Shown piece by piece: positions 9,214 through 17,288 of a stretch of 64,000 nt of DNA. The stretch covers positions 496,001 through 560,000 of the forward strand of contig NZ_MUYK01000003.1 in NCBI RefSeq assembly GCF_002155685.1. Direction: 5' to 3'. Numbering within the stretch: the stretch's first letter is position 1; each line of letters opens with the position of its first letter. The notes under the pieces were generated by a model, which was given only the letters and a program-made list of their open reading frames with translations, was not told where the DNA came from and ran no database searches. The DNA comes from Erythrobacter colymbi. GTDB taxonomy: Bacteria > Pseudomonadota > Alphaproteobacteria > Sphingomonadales > Sphingomonadaceae. The translations under genes and the position numbers were made by a program.

Positions 9214-10071
9214 ATGATCCGCGTTCTCGCCTTCCTGATCGCCGTTGCCGCGCTGCAATTCGCGGCCTTCGCGCAAGTCGCCAGCACTCCCGACGCCGGG
9301 CGCTCCGCCGATGCGGCGGAGGTGGTCGCAGCTAAGGCGCGCGGCACGTTCGAGGAAATCGATCCGGATAGCGTGATGGCCCCGGCCGAAGAGGCCGCAG
9401 CAGTTTATGCCGGGCTGCCGCCGCTCGGCAGCGCGGCCGCTCCTGCCGCGTCTGCGCCCGCCGATCCCGATGCCGATGCCCCGCGCGGTCCGGCAGTGCG
9501 GATGATTGCGGCGCCGGTGGTGCAGACCCTACCCGTTGCACCCGCTCCCGAGCCCGCCGCACCCAAGCTCGCACCCGCGCCCGCTGCGGCCGCGCCTGCC
9601 GGCAATGGCGGCTTCGTGATCAGGTCGATCCTCCCGATCGAGGGCACGATCCGCTACGGCGACTGGTTCTGGGACGAAAGCGCCGCGCCGGCCACAGGCC
9701 AGCTGGTCATCACCGTCGATCTCGACGCGCGCGTCATCAGCGCCTTCCGCGACGGGCACGAAATCGGCACCGCCGTCGTTCTGGTCGGCACGCAGGAGCA
9801 CCCGACCCCGCTCGGCGTGTTCCCGATCCTCACCAAGGAGCGCGACAACGTCTCCGAGAAGTACAACAACGCGCCGATGCCCTGGACCCTGCGGCTAACG
9901 CGTGACGGGGTGGCGATCCACGGCTCGCCGGTGATGAACGGCTATGCCAGCCACGGCTGCATCGGCGTGCCCGACGATTTCGCCGCCAAGCTCTTCGCGG
10001 CCGCCAAGCGCGGGGACAAGGTGATCATCACCCGTGGCAAGATGGTCGGCGTGGGCGACAAGATTCTCTGA
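9214..10071 (+). CDS. Secreted L,D-transpeptidase (YkuD domain)
   Basis: Cross-links peptidoglycan (3-3 links) or attaches proteins to it in the periplasm. A signal peptide covers about residues 1-20 (MIRVLAFLIAVAALQFAAFA|Q). A low-complexity Ala/Pro-rich spacer of about 110 residues follows. The YkuD domain begins near QLVITVDLDARVISAF. The catalytic motif is H236-G-S...S246-H-G-C249, with C249 as nucleophile. The length (285 aa) and order match small alphaproteobacterial L,D-transpeptidases. The gene is convergent with tilS, with a perfect 36-bp inverted repeat between them. Confidence 0.93.
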   Translation: MIRVLAFLIAVAALQFAAFAQVASTPDAGRSADAAEVVAAKARGTFEEIDPDSVMAPAEEAAAVYAGLPPLGSAAAPAASAPADPDADAPRGPAVRMIAAPVVQTLPVAPAPEPAAPKLAPAPAAAAPAGNGGFVIRSILPIEGTIRYGDWFWDESAAPATGQLVITVDLDARVISAFRDGHEIGTAVVLVGTQEHPTPLGVFPILTKERDNVSEKYNNAPMPWTLRLTRDGVAIHGSPVMNGYASHGCIGVPDDFAAKLFAAAKRGDKVIITRGKMVGVGDKIL

Positions 10072-10092
10072 TTTTCGGCCACCTTTGGTGGC

Positions 10093-10180
10093 GCAGACCT
10101 CCCGCCCCGCCTTTCCACCCGGCCACCAATGATACCATAGGCTATGGTGGCCGGGTGGAAAGGCGGGGCGGGAGGTCTGC
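10093..10180. repeat. Perfect 36-bp inverted repeat with 16-base loop
   Basis: Arms 10093-10128 and 10145-10180 are exact reverse complements over all 36 bases. The arms are G+C-rich (CCCGCCCCGCC in the left arm). The loop contains CATAGGCTATG, so it is itself nearly palindromic. It lies between the convergent L,D-transpeptidase and tilS genes. Such a hairpin could stop transcription from both sides, but there is no T-tract on either strand and the stem is far longer than a typical terminator. A palindromic repetitive element is equally possible. Confidence 0.95.
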
Positions 10181-10210
10181 GTTTCGCGCCAGCGAAACCG
10201 CAAACAAATA

Positions 10211-11215
10211 TCAATTCACACGCCCCCGCGCAGGTTCCGGCCGGAAGCGCCAGACGCGCATGGCAACGCCGACCTTCTCGACCTTCTCCACCCCCGGCAC
10301 CGCCAGCACCCCACCGAGCGAAGCGTTCTCGCCCGCCCATAGCCGCTCCCACGCCCGCGCCGCCTCGCTGCGGGTGGCGTGCCCCCCCAGCTCGCGGATG
10401 ATCCTGAGGATCGTCTCGATCGCAATGATACGCGGCACGTTGGCGCAATAGCTGAAGCCGGGCGTGCCGGTGTCGCTGTCCTCGCGCATCACCATCTCGT
10501 GCCAGTCGAGCTCGGCATACCATTCGAGCGCCTGCCATCCTTCCGCGATATGCACGGCGCTGACGGCGATCTGCACGGGGTCGAGCCAGTCGGCGCTCGC
10601 GAGCGCCGCGCGCAGGCGGGCGCGGTCGAAGGCGGGATCGGTGTTTGTCGGGTCTTGCGCGGGCGTGATCCCCGACGCCGCCACCACCGCCGCCAGCTCG
10701 GCCTTGCGCCACCCCAGCAGCGGACGCAGCAGCAGGACATCGCTCTCCTCGATCCGCCCGCGCGGACGCACCCCGGCGAGGCCCGCGAGGCCGCTCCCGC
10801 GGTTCAAACGCATCAGCAGGGTCTCGGCCTGATCATCGGCATGGTGCGCGGTGGCGACGGCGCCGAGGCCCGCGTCCTGCGCCCAGCGCGCCAGCGCCGC
10901 ATAGCGCGCCGCGCGTGCCTGTGCCGGGACATTGCCGGGGGCGAGCGTCACCGCGAGGGGCGTGAAGGGAATGCCGCGCGCGGCGGCAAGGCGCGCGACC
11001 AGCGCGACCTCGCCCGCCGCTTCGGGCCTGAGGCCATGATCGACGCTGGCGACCGCGATGCGCCCGGGCAGCGCCTCATGTGCAAGCAGCAGCAGCGCGA
11101 GGCTGTCCGGCCCACCCGATACGGCGAGCCCAAGCGGACGCCCCTCTCGCTCGTCCTCAGGCCACAGCGCCACCAGATCCGCCGCAAAGCGCGCGGCGGC
11201 AGGCTCTAGCTGCAC
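10211..11215 (-). CDS. tilS: tRNA(Ile)-lysidine synthetase
   Basis: Converts C34 of the CAU-anticodon tRNA(Ile) to lysidine, using ATP and lysine. The PP-loop motif SGGPDS is at residues 33-38 (LAVSGGPDSLALLLL). ATAHHADDQAETLLMRLNRGSGLAGLAGV is the family's second signature. The protein is 334 residues. The C-terminal part is short and ends ARGRVN. It starts inside the end of cpoB (10-base overlap), giving the order cpoB-tilS seen in other alphaproteobacteria. ftsH, often next, is absent here because the L,D-transpeptidase gene lies convergent. Confidence 0.95.
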   Translation of the reverse strand: MQLEPAAARFAADLVALWPEDEREGRPLGLAVSGGPDSLALLLLAHEALPGRIAVASVDHGLRPEAAGEVALVARLAAARGIPFTPLAVTLAPGNVPAQARAARYAALARWAQDAGLGAVATAHHADDQAETLLMRLNRGSGLAGLAGVRPRGRIEESDVLLLRPLLGWRKAELAAVVAASGITPAQDPTNTDPAFDRARLRAALASADWLDPVQIAVSAVHIAEGWQALEWYAELDWHEMVMREDSDTGTPGFSYCANVPRIIAIETILRIIRELGGHATRSEAARAWERLWAGENASLGGVLAVPGVEKVEKVGVAMRVWRFRPEPARGRVN

Positions 11216-12243
11216 TTCACCTTCGCACGGGTCGCCTGAAACTCGTTCGCGAGCCGCCCGGAAGCGATCAGCGGATAGGTGTCGGCAAACTCGGCCAGCG
11301 CGATGCAGGCACGCTTGGTGTCGTTCATCGCGATCATCGATGCGCCGAGATAAAGCAGGCTGTCAGGCGCGCGATCGCCGGCCTTGTTGGCCTGGTAGTT
11401 CTTGAGGAACCACTGCGCGGCCTCCTTGGGCATCTTGTCGTCGAGGAACGCGCGGCCGAGCAGGTTGCGGCCGAAGCTGATGCGCGTGTGGTTGGGGTAC
11501 TGCTCGACGAACTTGGTGAGCTGCTGGCGCGCTTCGGGGAAGAAGCCTGCGCTCCACAGGCGGAAGCCGTAGGAATACTCGTCGTCGCCCGCATCGGCGG
11601 TCTGCGGCTTGGCGATCGCCTGTACCGCGGCAAGGCGCGCGGCGCTCGGCGTGGCCGCGGGCGGCGGAGTAGTCGCCGGCGCGGGCTTGGGCGCGGGGGT
11701 GAGCGTAGGCGCGGATGCGGGGGTCGTCACCGCCGGCTTGGGGGCAGGCGTGGTCGCGGCGGCCACGGTTGCGGCGGGCTGCGGCGTCGGCAGCGCAGGC
11801 GCGGTCGTCGCCGGAACCGCAGCGAGCGGGGCGTTGGCGGCTGTCTCCAGCGCGGCGAGGCGCGCTTCCATCTGCGCCAGCGCATTGGCCTGCTCTTCCG
11901 AGCGCGCGGTCAGTGATTGCAGCTGCGCTTCGAGCGCATCGAGCCGCACGAGGATGTCAGTCACCGCGGTGGTCGCGGGCACGCCGCTGTTGATGGTCGG
12001 GGTCGCCGTGGCGGTGCCCTGCGTGCCGGGCGCGATCTGCGGCTCGAAGAACTTGCCGTCACCGCCCGGGAAGACCTTGCGCTGGAGCGCCCGCACTTCG
12101 GCCTCGATCTTCTTGAGCCGCGCCTCGGCGGCGCTGTCCTGCGCGATTGCCGGGACGGGCGCCGTGGCGACAGTCGCCGCGGTCGCGACCATCAGCGATG
12201 CACCGGCAAGGCGCAGGGTGATGTTCTTCAGGCGGGTGGTCAT
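11206..12243 (-). CDS. cpoB: Tol-Pal system periplasmic protein CpoB (YbgF)
   Basis: A periplasmic TPR protein that coordinates the Tol-Pal complex with peptidoglycan synthesis at division. A signal peptide is visible at about residues 1-35 (ending VPAIAQ). A coiled-coil oligomerisation segment follows (AEARLKKIEAEVRALQRK), then a second coiled coil (LVRLDALEAQLQSLTARSEEQAN). A long Ala/Pro/Thr-rich linker comes next. The C-terminal TPR region begins near DEYSYGFRLWSAGFFPEARQQL. tolQRAB and pal are not in the window. The linker is unusually long and low-complexity, which makes it 345 residues. Confidence 0.88.
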   Translation of the reverse strand: MTTRLKNITLRLAGASLMVATAATVATAPVPAIAQDSAAEARLKKIEAEVRALQRKVFPGGDGKFFEPQIAPGTQGTATATPTINSGVPATTAVTDILVRLDALEAQLQSLTARSEEQANALAQMEARLAALETAANAPLAAVPATTAPALPTPQPAATVAAATTPAPKPAVTTPASAPTLTPAPKPAPATTPPPAATPSAARLAAVQAIAKPQTADAGDDEYSYGFRLWSAGFFPEARQQLTKFVEQYPNHTRISFGRNLLGRAFLDDKMPKEAAQWFLKNYQANKAGDRAPDSLLYLGASMIAMNDTKRACIALAEFADTYPLIASGRLANEFQATRAKVKCS

Positions 12244-12371
12244 GGCTCGTCAGGCTCCCTGGCATACAACGCGCGGGTGGTGCGGCGCGCGACATGAACG
12301 GTTGCGGAATTCCTGCCTTGCACGCGCGCGCAAGTCGAGAGCGGCAAGCCCCCTAATCAACCGGAAAACAG

Positions 12372-13349
12372 TTAACGCGTGGCGGCGGCGGGGGCTGCGG
12401 GAGCCGGTGCAGGCTCGCTCGCCGGAGCGGTCGTGGTTGCCGGTACAGCCTCGCCCGACGCTGCGGGTGTCGAGGTGCGGCGGCGCGGCGGACGGGGTGC
12501 CGAAAGCGGCACGATCTCGCCAGCCGCCGGGGTCGCCGCGGTCGCGGGCACGGGAGTCGCCGCCCGCGCCGCCAGCGCGGCTGCCGAGACCGCAACGCCG
12601 GAGATCGTCTGCGGCGTTTCGGCCAGCTTGGCGACGCTCTGCCCGCCGACCGTGACCGCCAGCGCATCGGGCCGTCCGGTGTTGATCCGCGGATCGCGCG
12701 CGGCCGTCGGCACTTCGAGCGTCTCGCCCTTCTTGAGCGTGCGCTCGGTCAGGCGCTCGCCGCCTTCCTCGTAGAGCCGCACCCAGATGCCGTCCTCCAG
12801 CGCGGTGAACACCACCGGGCCGGCGAGCGCGGGCGTGGTCGTAGCGGCGGGGGCAGGCGCGGGAGCCGTGGCGGTCGCCTCGGGCTCGGGCGTCAGCAGC
12901 GAGCCCGGCTCGGTTCCGGCGCCGAAATAGGTGTTGTAGAAGGCGAAGATTCCGATCGCGAGGATCAGCACCGCGCCCGCCGCCGCCCAGGCGAGGCCGG
13001 ACGAGGGCAACCGCGCCGGATCGCCCGGCTCCATCGCCGATGACGGCACGGTGCGCCGCATCGATCCGTCGGCCAGCTCTGCGCGGACGGCCTCGGTAAT
13101 CGCGACATCGTCGAGCCCCACTGCCTTGGCATAGGTGCGCGAGAAGCCGATCGCATAGGCGCGGGACGGCAGGCTCTCGAAATCGCCTGCCTCGATCGCT
13201 TCGAGATGGCGCAGCGGAATGCGCGTTTCGGCCGCGATATGCGACAGCTCCAGGCGCCGCGCCTCGCGCGCCTTGCGCAAGGTTGCGCCGGGGCCGGCAA
13301 CATCGGAGAGGGGCGCAGCATCTGCGCTGTTGGTATCGTCGCTGTCCAT
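12372..13349 (-). CDS. RodZ-like HTH membrane protein (HTH_25 + DUF4115)
   Basis: A bitopic inner-membrane protein of the RodZ type, a family linked to MreB and cell shape. The N-terminal helix-turn-helix is at residues ~22-80 (LRKAREARRLELSHIAAETRIPLRHLEAIE). One transmembrane helix is at ~119-139 (LAWAAAGAVLILAIGIFAFY). The periplasmic DUF4115 domain is seen in VVFTALEDGIWVRLYEEGGE and KKGETLEVP. The tail is Ala/Pro/Thr-rich. It lies 128 bases upstream of cpoB on the same strand, so joint transcription is possible. The RodZ role is by family architecture. Confidence 0.85.
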   Translation of the reverse strand: MDSDDTNSADAAPLSDVAGPGATLRKAREARRLELSHIAAETRIPLRHLEAIEAGDFESLPSRAYAIGFSRTYAKAVGLDDVAITEAVRAELADGSMRRTVPSSAMEPGDPARLPSSGLAWAAAGAVLILAIGIFAFYNTYFGAGTEPGSLLTPEPEATATAPAPAPAATTTPALAGPVVFTALEDGIWVRLYEEGGERLTERTLKKGETLEVPTAARDPRINTGRPDALAVTVGGQSVAKLAETPQTISGVAVSAAALAARAATPVPATAATPAAGEIVPLSAPRPPRRRTSTPAASGEAVPATTTAPASEPAPAPAAPAAATR

Positions 13350-13500
13350 GACCCGGGTCCCCGCGCCTTCTTTCGAGGCGGTCAGTGAGAGTGGCTGCGT
13401 GAATTACGCTTGAATGCGGAAGTCACCCTTGGGCCGCTTCCTGTCAAGCGTTGGCTTAGCATGCTGTCGCGCCCGCCGCACGCTTCTCCGCAAGGCGGCC

Positions 13501-15771
13501 TTAATCATATTCGATGTCGCGCGCGTCGGCCCAGGCCGATAGCTGTTCGCGCAGGTTCGGCCCCGGATTGGCGAGCCAGCCGTTCATCGCGGCGGTGAGC
13601 TCGGCAAGGTCAACCTTGCGCACCAGTTCCTTGATCGGGCCGACGGCGGCAGGCGTGATCGAGAGGCGGCGGTAGCCGATCCCCAACAGCGCCAGCGCCT
13701 CGAGCCTGCGACCGCCCATCTCGCCGCACACGCCGATGTCCACGCCGCTGCCGATGCTGTTCTGGATCACACGGCGCAGGAAGCGCAGGATCGAGGGGCT
13801 GAGCCAGTCGTAGCGCTCGGCCAGTTTGGGGTTGGCGCGATCGGCGGCGAACAGGAACTGGGTGAGGTCGTTGGTCCCGATCGACAGGAAGCTGAGGCGC
13901 GGCAGCAGCATGTCGAGCACTTCGGCGAGCGCGGGCACTTCCAGCATCGCGCCGAAATGGATGCGTTCGGGCAGCAGCTTCTTCTGCGCGCGCAGGAAGG
14001 CCAGCTGTTCGTCGAACACCTGCTTGGCGGCGTCGAACTCCCACGGCTCGGAGACCATCGGGAACATGACATAGAGCGAGCGTCCGGCGGCGGCTTCCAG
14101 CAGGGAGCGCGCCTGGATCTTCATCAGACCCTCGCGTTCGAGCGCAAGCCGCAGCGCGCGCCAGCCCATCGCCGGGTTCTCGTCCTGCGCGGCGATCTCG
14201 GAGGCGAGGTAAGGCACCGACTTGTCCCCGCCGATATCGACCGTGCGGAAGATCACCGGCTTGTCGCCCGCCGCATCTAGCACGTCGCGGTAGAGCCGCG
14301 TCTGGCGCTCGCGCTGCGGCAGGGTGGCCGAAACGAGGAACTGGAATTCGGTGCGGAACAGGCCGACGCCGTCCGCGCCGGTCAGCGCCAGCGCGGTCAT
14401 GTCGTCGCGCAGGCCGGCATTCATCATCACCTGAATGCGGGTGCCGCAGCGGGTGAAGGGCTCGACGTCCTTCAATGCCGCATATTGCGCCTGCTTCTCG
14501 CGGCTCTTGGCGAAGCGCGTCTGGAAGGCATCGGCGACCTGCGGCAGCGGGCGGACGATGGCGCTGCCCGCGCTCGCATCGAGCAGGATCTCGTCGCCCT
14601 CGCGGATCGTGGTGCGCACGCCCTTGGCCCGGCCGATCACGGGGACGTTCATCGCGCGCGCGACAATCACCACGTGGGCGGTGAGCGAGCCTTCCTCGAG
14701 GATCACCCCCTTCAGCCGCCGCTTGTCGTATTCGAGCAGCTCGGCGGGGCCGAGGTTGCGCGCGATCAGGATCGTGTCGCGGCGCAGGCCTTGGCTGGCC
14801 GCGGTCCCGACCTGCCCCGCCACGATCCGCAGCAGGCGGTTCGCGAGGTCTTCGAGGTCGTGCATCCGGTCGGCGAGCAGCGGATCGTCGATCTCGCGCA
14901 TCCGCATCCGGGTGTGTTGCTGCACGCGCTCGATCGCGGCCTCGGCGGTGAGACCGCTGTCGATTGCCTCGTTGATGCGCCGCGACCAGCCCTCGTCATA
15001 GGCGAACATCTTGTAGGTCTCGAGCACCTCCTCGTGCTCGCCCCCGATGCCGAACTCCGCCTGGCTGGCGAGGGTATCGATCTGCTCGCGCATCTTGTCG
15101 AAGGCGCGGTAGACGCGCTGGCGTTCGGCCTCGATGTCCTCGGCCATGACCTGCGTGATCTCGACGCGCGGCTGGTGGTAGACCGCGTGGCCCGCGCCGA
15201 GACCCTTTACCAGCGTCAGGCCCGAAAGCGTCTGCGGCCCGGTCATCTCGGCGGTGAGGCCGAGCGCCTGTTCCTCGTCGATCAGCTCGGCATTGGCGAT
15301 CAGTTCGGACAGCACCATGGCGGTGGTCTGAAGCGCCTCGATCTCGACCTCTTCGTAACGGCGCGGCTCGACGTGCTGGACGCACAGCACGCCCACCGCG
15401 CGCTCGCGGTAGACGATGGGAACGCCCGCAAAGGAGTGGAACTTTTCCTCGCCCGTTTCGGGGCGGTACTGGAAGTCGGGGTGCGCCTTGGCCTCGGCGA
15501 GGTTGAGCGTCTCGACCTTCTTGGCGATCGCGCCCGTCAGCCCCTCGCCGATCGCCATGCGGGTGACGTGCACCGCGCTCTGGTTGAGGCCGCGGGTGGC
15601 GAAGAGTTCGAGCATCCCTTCGCGCAGCAGATAGATCGAGCAGACCTCGCTCGACAGGCATTCGCCGATAATCTCGACCACCTGGTCGAGCTTGCCCTGC
15701 GCGTGGAGGCGCGAGGCCATCACCTCGGTCAGGCGGGTCAGGATCTGGCGGGCGGCGGCGGCAGCGGTCAT
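13501..15771 (-). CDS. ptsP: PTS-Ntr phosphoenolpyruvate-protein phosphotransferase (EI-Ntr)
   Basis: First enzyme of the nitrogen-related phosphotransferase chain: it takes phosphate from PEP and passes it to NPr (PtsO) in the cytoplasm. An N-terminal GAF domain (~1-165) senses small molecules such as glutamine in relatives. The PEP-utiliser domain carries the phospho-histidine at H366 (EEGSLTAHVVIVARAMNVPVIG). The TIM-barrel PEP-binding domain has GADGVGLFRTEF, MLEVPALAEVLD and SIGTNDLTQFLFAADR, with VCGEMGGR near the end. The length (756 aa) is normal. ptsO and ptsN are not in the window. Confidence 0.96.
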   Translation of the reverse strand: MTAAAAARQILTRLTEVMASRLHAQGKLDQVVEIIGECLSSEVCSIYLLREGMLELFATRGLNQSAVHVTRMAIGEGLTGAIAKKVETLNLAEAKAHPDFQYRPETGEEKFHSFAGVPIVYRERAVGVLCVQHVEPRRYEEVEIEALQTTAMVLSELIANAELIDEEQALGLTAEMTGPQTLSGLTLVKGLGAGHAVYHQPRVEITQVMAEDIEAERQRVYRAFDKMREQIDTLASQAEFGIGGEHEEVLETYKMFAYDEGWSRRINEAIDSGLTAEAAIERVQQHTRMRMREIDDPLLADRMHDLEDLANRLLRIVAGQVGTAASQGLRRDTILIARNLGPAELLEYDKRRLKGVILEEGSLTAHVVIVARAMNVPVIGRAKGVRTTIREGDEILLDASAGSAIVRPLPQVADAFQTRFAKSREKQAQYAALKDVEPFTRCGTRIQVMMNAGLRDDMTALALTGADGVGLFRTEFQFLVSATLPQRERQTRLYRDVLDAAGDKPVIFRTVDIGGDKSVPYLASEIAAQDENPAMGWRALRLALEREGLMKIQARSLLEAAAGRSLYVMFPMVSEPWEFDAAKQVFDEQLAFLRAQKKLLPERIHFGAMLEVPALAEVLDMLLPRLSFLSIGTNDLTQFLFAADRANPKLAERYDWLSPSILRFLRRVIQNSIGSGVDIGVCGEMGGRRLEALALLGIGYRRLSITPAAVGPIKELVRKVDLAELTAAMNGWLANPGPNLREQLSAWADARDIEYD

Positions 15772-15888
15772 GTCCCCGCGGGTGTATTCATTCCGCGCGG
15801 CAAATGCAAAACCCCTGATCGCCCAAAGGGCAACATCGCGCCGCCCGCCCGGCCCCCTTCAGGGCCGGGTCGCAGCGATCCGCGCCGG

Positions 15889-16056
15889 TCAGACGCCGGC
15901 GATTTCTTCCTTCAGTCGCAGTTTCTGCTTCTTGAGAGACTGGATCGTCGCGGTGTCGGGCACGGGCCGGGCCAGTTCTTCGCGGATGCGGGCTTCGAGG
16001 CCGGCGTGCTTGGTCTGGAGGGCGTTGAGATGCGAGGACACTGCGGTCGATGCCAT
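15889..16056 (-). CDS. Small DUF465 (YdcH-like) protein, 55 aa
   Basis: Translated from the minus strand, it begins MASTAVSSHLNALQTKHAG and ends LKKQKLRLKEEIAGV. This is the DUF465/YdcH pattern: a short helical hairpin with a conserved L-K-K-x-K-L-x-L-K-E/D-x-I end. It is probably cytoplasmic and alpha-helical, with no assigned function. It is paired with a divergent paralogue at 16341, whose end (RLKKRKLRLKDQIAII) is almost the same. The reading frame was found directly from the sequence because of its small size. Confidence 0.88.
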   Translation of the reverse strand: MASTAVSSHLNALQTKHAGLEARIREELARPVPDTATIQSLKKQKLRLKEEIAGV

Positions 16057-16340
16057 AGGGCGTTCTCCTGTCTAAGCGGGGGGATGCCCCCGGGCAGGCG
16101 ACTCGGCCGACATGCGGCCGGGCCGCAGGTTCGAAAGAACCACAGCAAGGCTAGGTTGCAAAGCCCTGATCATTCCTTAAGCGGCGCATCCGCAGCGGCG
16201 TGCGACGAGCGGTGGGCCGGCATTCGCTCCGCAGCGGCGCAAAAACGCGTCGAGGCTCTACCCAATCCTTGCGGGAACGCGTAGCGACACGCGGCATTGG
16301 GACGGCTGACAGAGGCCGGAGTAAGGAATCAGGGGCTGGC

Positions 16341-16550
16341 ATGACCGAGCAGGAGCTCAGGAAAAAGCTCGAATTGCTCAAGACCGAGCATCGCGACCTC
16401 GACGCCGCGATCACCGCCCTGACCGAGGCGGCGCGTGGTTCTGCGACCGCCGACATGCTCCAGATCGCCCGCCTCAAGAAACGCAAGCTGCGCCTGAAGG
16501 ACCAGATCGCGATCATCGAGGACACACTGCTGCCGGACATCATCGCGTAG
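16341..16550 (+). CDS. Small DUF465 (YdcH-like) protein, 69 aa
   Basis: Starts MTEQELRKKLELLKTEHRDL and ends LKKRKLRLKDQIAIIEDTLLPDIIA, a typical DUF465 helical hairpin. The frame is open upstream to about 16200, but the ATG at 16341 gives the family N terminus. It is a paralogue of the divergent gene at 15889-16056 and lies just upstream of the rcdA-like gene. In other alphaproteobacteria DUF465 and DUF1465 genes are also neighbours, suggesting linked roles, though the function is unknown. Confidence 0.88.
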   Translation: MTEQELRKKLELLKTEHRDLDAAITALTEAARGSATADMLQIARLKKRKLRLKDQIAIIEDTLLPDIIA

Positions 16551-16686
16551 GGAACCGCCCCGCCCGCGCCCTTCATCCTTACCAGAATCCTAAATCTGTT
16601 CCCGGAAGGGACGGATGTGAAAATTGCTTGGAAAGTAACCATACCATAGTGGCGAGCCGCCTCCGGCAGGCGTATTCTCCCCGCCC

Positions 16687-17148
16687 ATGGCTCGCACCAC
16701 CAATCTTTCGCGCCCGATCATCGAGGCGCTCTACACCGAAGCGCTTGTTCTGGCAGACGAAGTGCGCGCGGTGTTTGCCGCCGGGGTGCGCGAGCCGATC
16801 GCGGGGGAGGACGCCTTCGTGCGCCTCGCGCTCTCGACCGAGGGTCTCAAGACCACCACCCGCATGATGCACGTGCTCGCGTGGCTTCTTAACCAACGCG
16901 CTCTTTTTTCAGGCGAATTGTCCGAGAACCAGGTTCGGCTTCACGGCGCGCTGCCGCCCGATCGCGGGTCGGACGCTGGCCAGCTGGCCCTGCTCGAGCC
17001 CGAGACCCGGGCGCTGATCGCCGATACCGAGAAGCTCCACCAGCGCATCGCCCGGCTGGACGAGGCGTGGCGCCAGCATTTCGAGATGACCTCGCCGGTG
17101 CGGGTCTTTCAGGACCGGATCGGACGCGAACTCGGCCGGCTCGGCTAG
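16687..17148 (+). CDS. rcdA: DUF1465 family protein, RcdA-like cell-cycle adaptor
   Basis: A 153-residue helical protein of the DUF1465 family. The Caulobacter member, RcdA, is an adaptor that helps deliver CtrA and other substrates to ClpXP during the cell cycle. Visible markers are the MHVLAWLLNQRALFSGELS core and the RVFQDRIGRELGRLG end. The ATG at 16687 directly begins the conserved MARTTNLSRPIIEALYTEAL segment. CtrA and cpdR are not in the window. Family assignment is good; the adaptor role in this organism is inferred from Caulobacter. Confidence 0.85.
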   Translation: MARTTNLSRPIIEALYTEALVLADEVRAVFAAGVREPIAGEDAFVRLALSTEGLKTTTRMMHVLAWLLNQRALFSGELSENQVRLHGALPPDRGSDAGQLALLEPETRALIADTEKLHQRIARLDEAWRQHFEMTSPVRVFQDRIGRELGRLG

Positions 17149-17165
17149 CACCCCCACCCCGGCAA

Positions 17166-17181
17166 TGTTTCACGCGAAACA
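17166..17181. promoter_or_regulatory. parS-like palindrome A
   Basis: TGTTTCACGCGAAACA differs from the canonical ParB site TGTTTCACGTGAAACA at one position. It lies between the rcdA and glpK genes, in non-coding DNA. A G-rich repeat block (17191-17250) follows immediately. ParB binding is inferred from sequence only; no parAB genes are present. Confidence 0.6.
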
Positions 17182-17190
17182 TCGCGAAAA

Positions 17191-17250
17191 GCGGGGGTCT
17201 GGACGAGGCTAGAGGGGGTCTGGAAGGGGTCTGGAGGGGTGCTAGCCCGC
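17191..17250 (+). repeat. GGGTCTGG repeat block next to parS-like site A
   Basis: The octamer GGGTCTGG occurs at 17195, 17216 and 17227, within a G-rich tract just downstream of the parS-like palindrome. The block ends near CCCGCGCTGG. A comparable arrangement, also in plus orientation, follows the second parS-like site inside cheA (34631 onward). Confidence 0.75.
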
Positions 17251-17288
17251 GCTGGGTCCGCGCGAAGCCGCGATGAGCACCCTCTGGC

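Noticed and set aside
7426..9276. A 616-codon minus-strand frame covering rimO
   Set aside because: Only its last 79 codons look like a real protein (the DUF6356 type); the rest is a shadow of rimO.
14485..16284. A 599-codon plus-strand frame opposite ptsP
   Set aside because: Low-complexity His/Arg/Ala translation, with ptsP clearly coding on the other strand.
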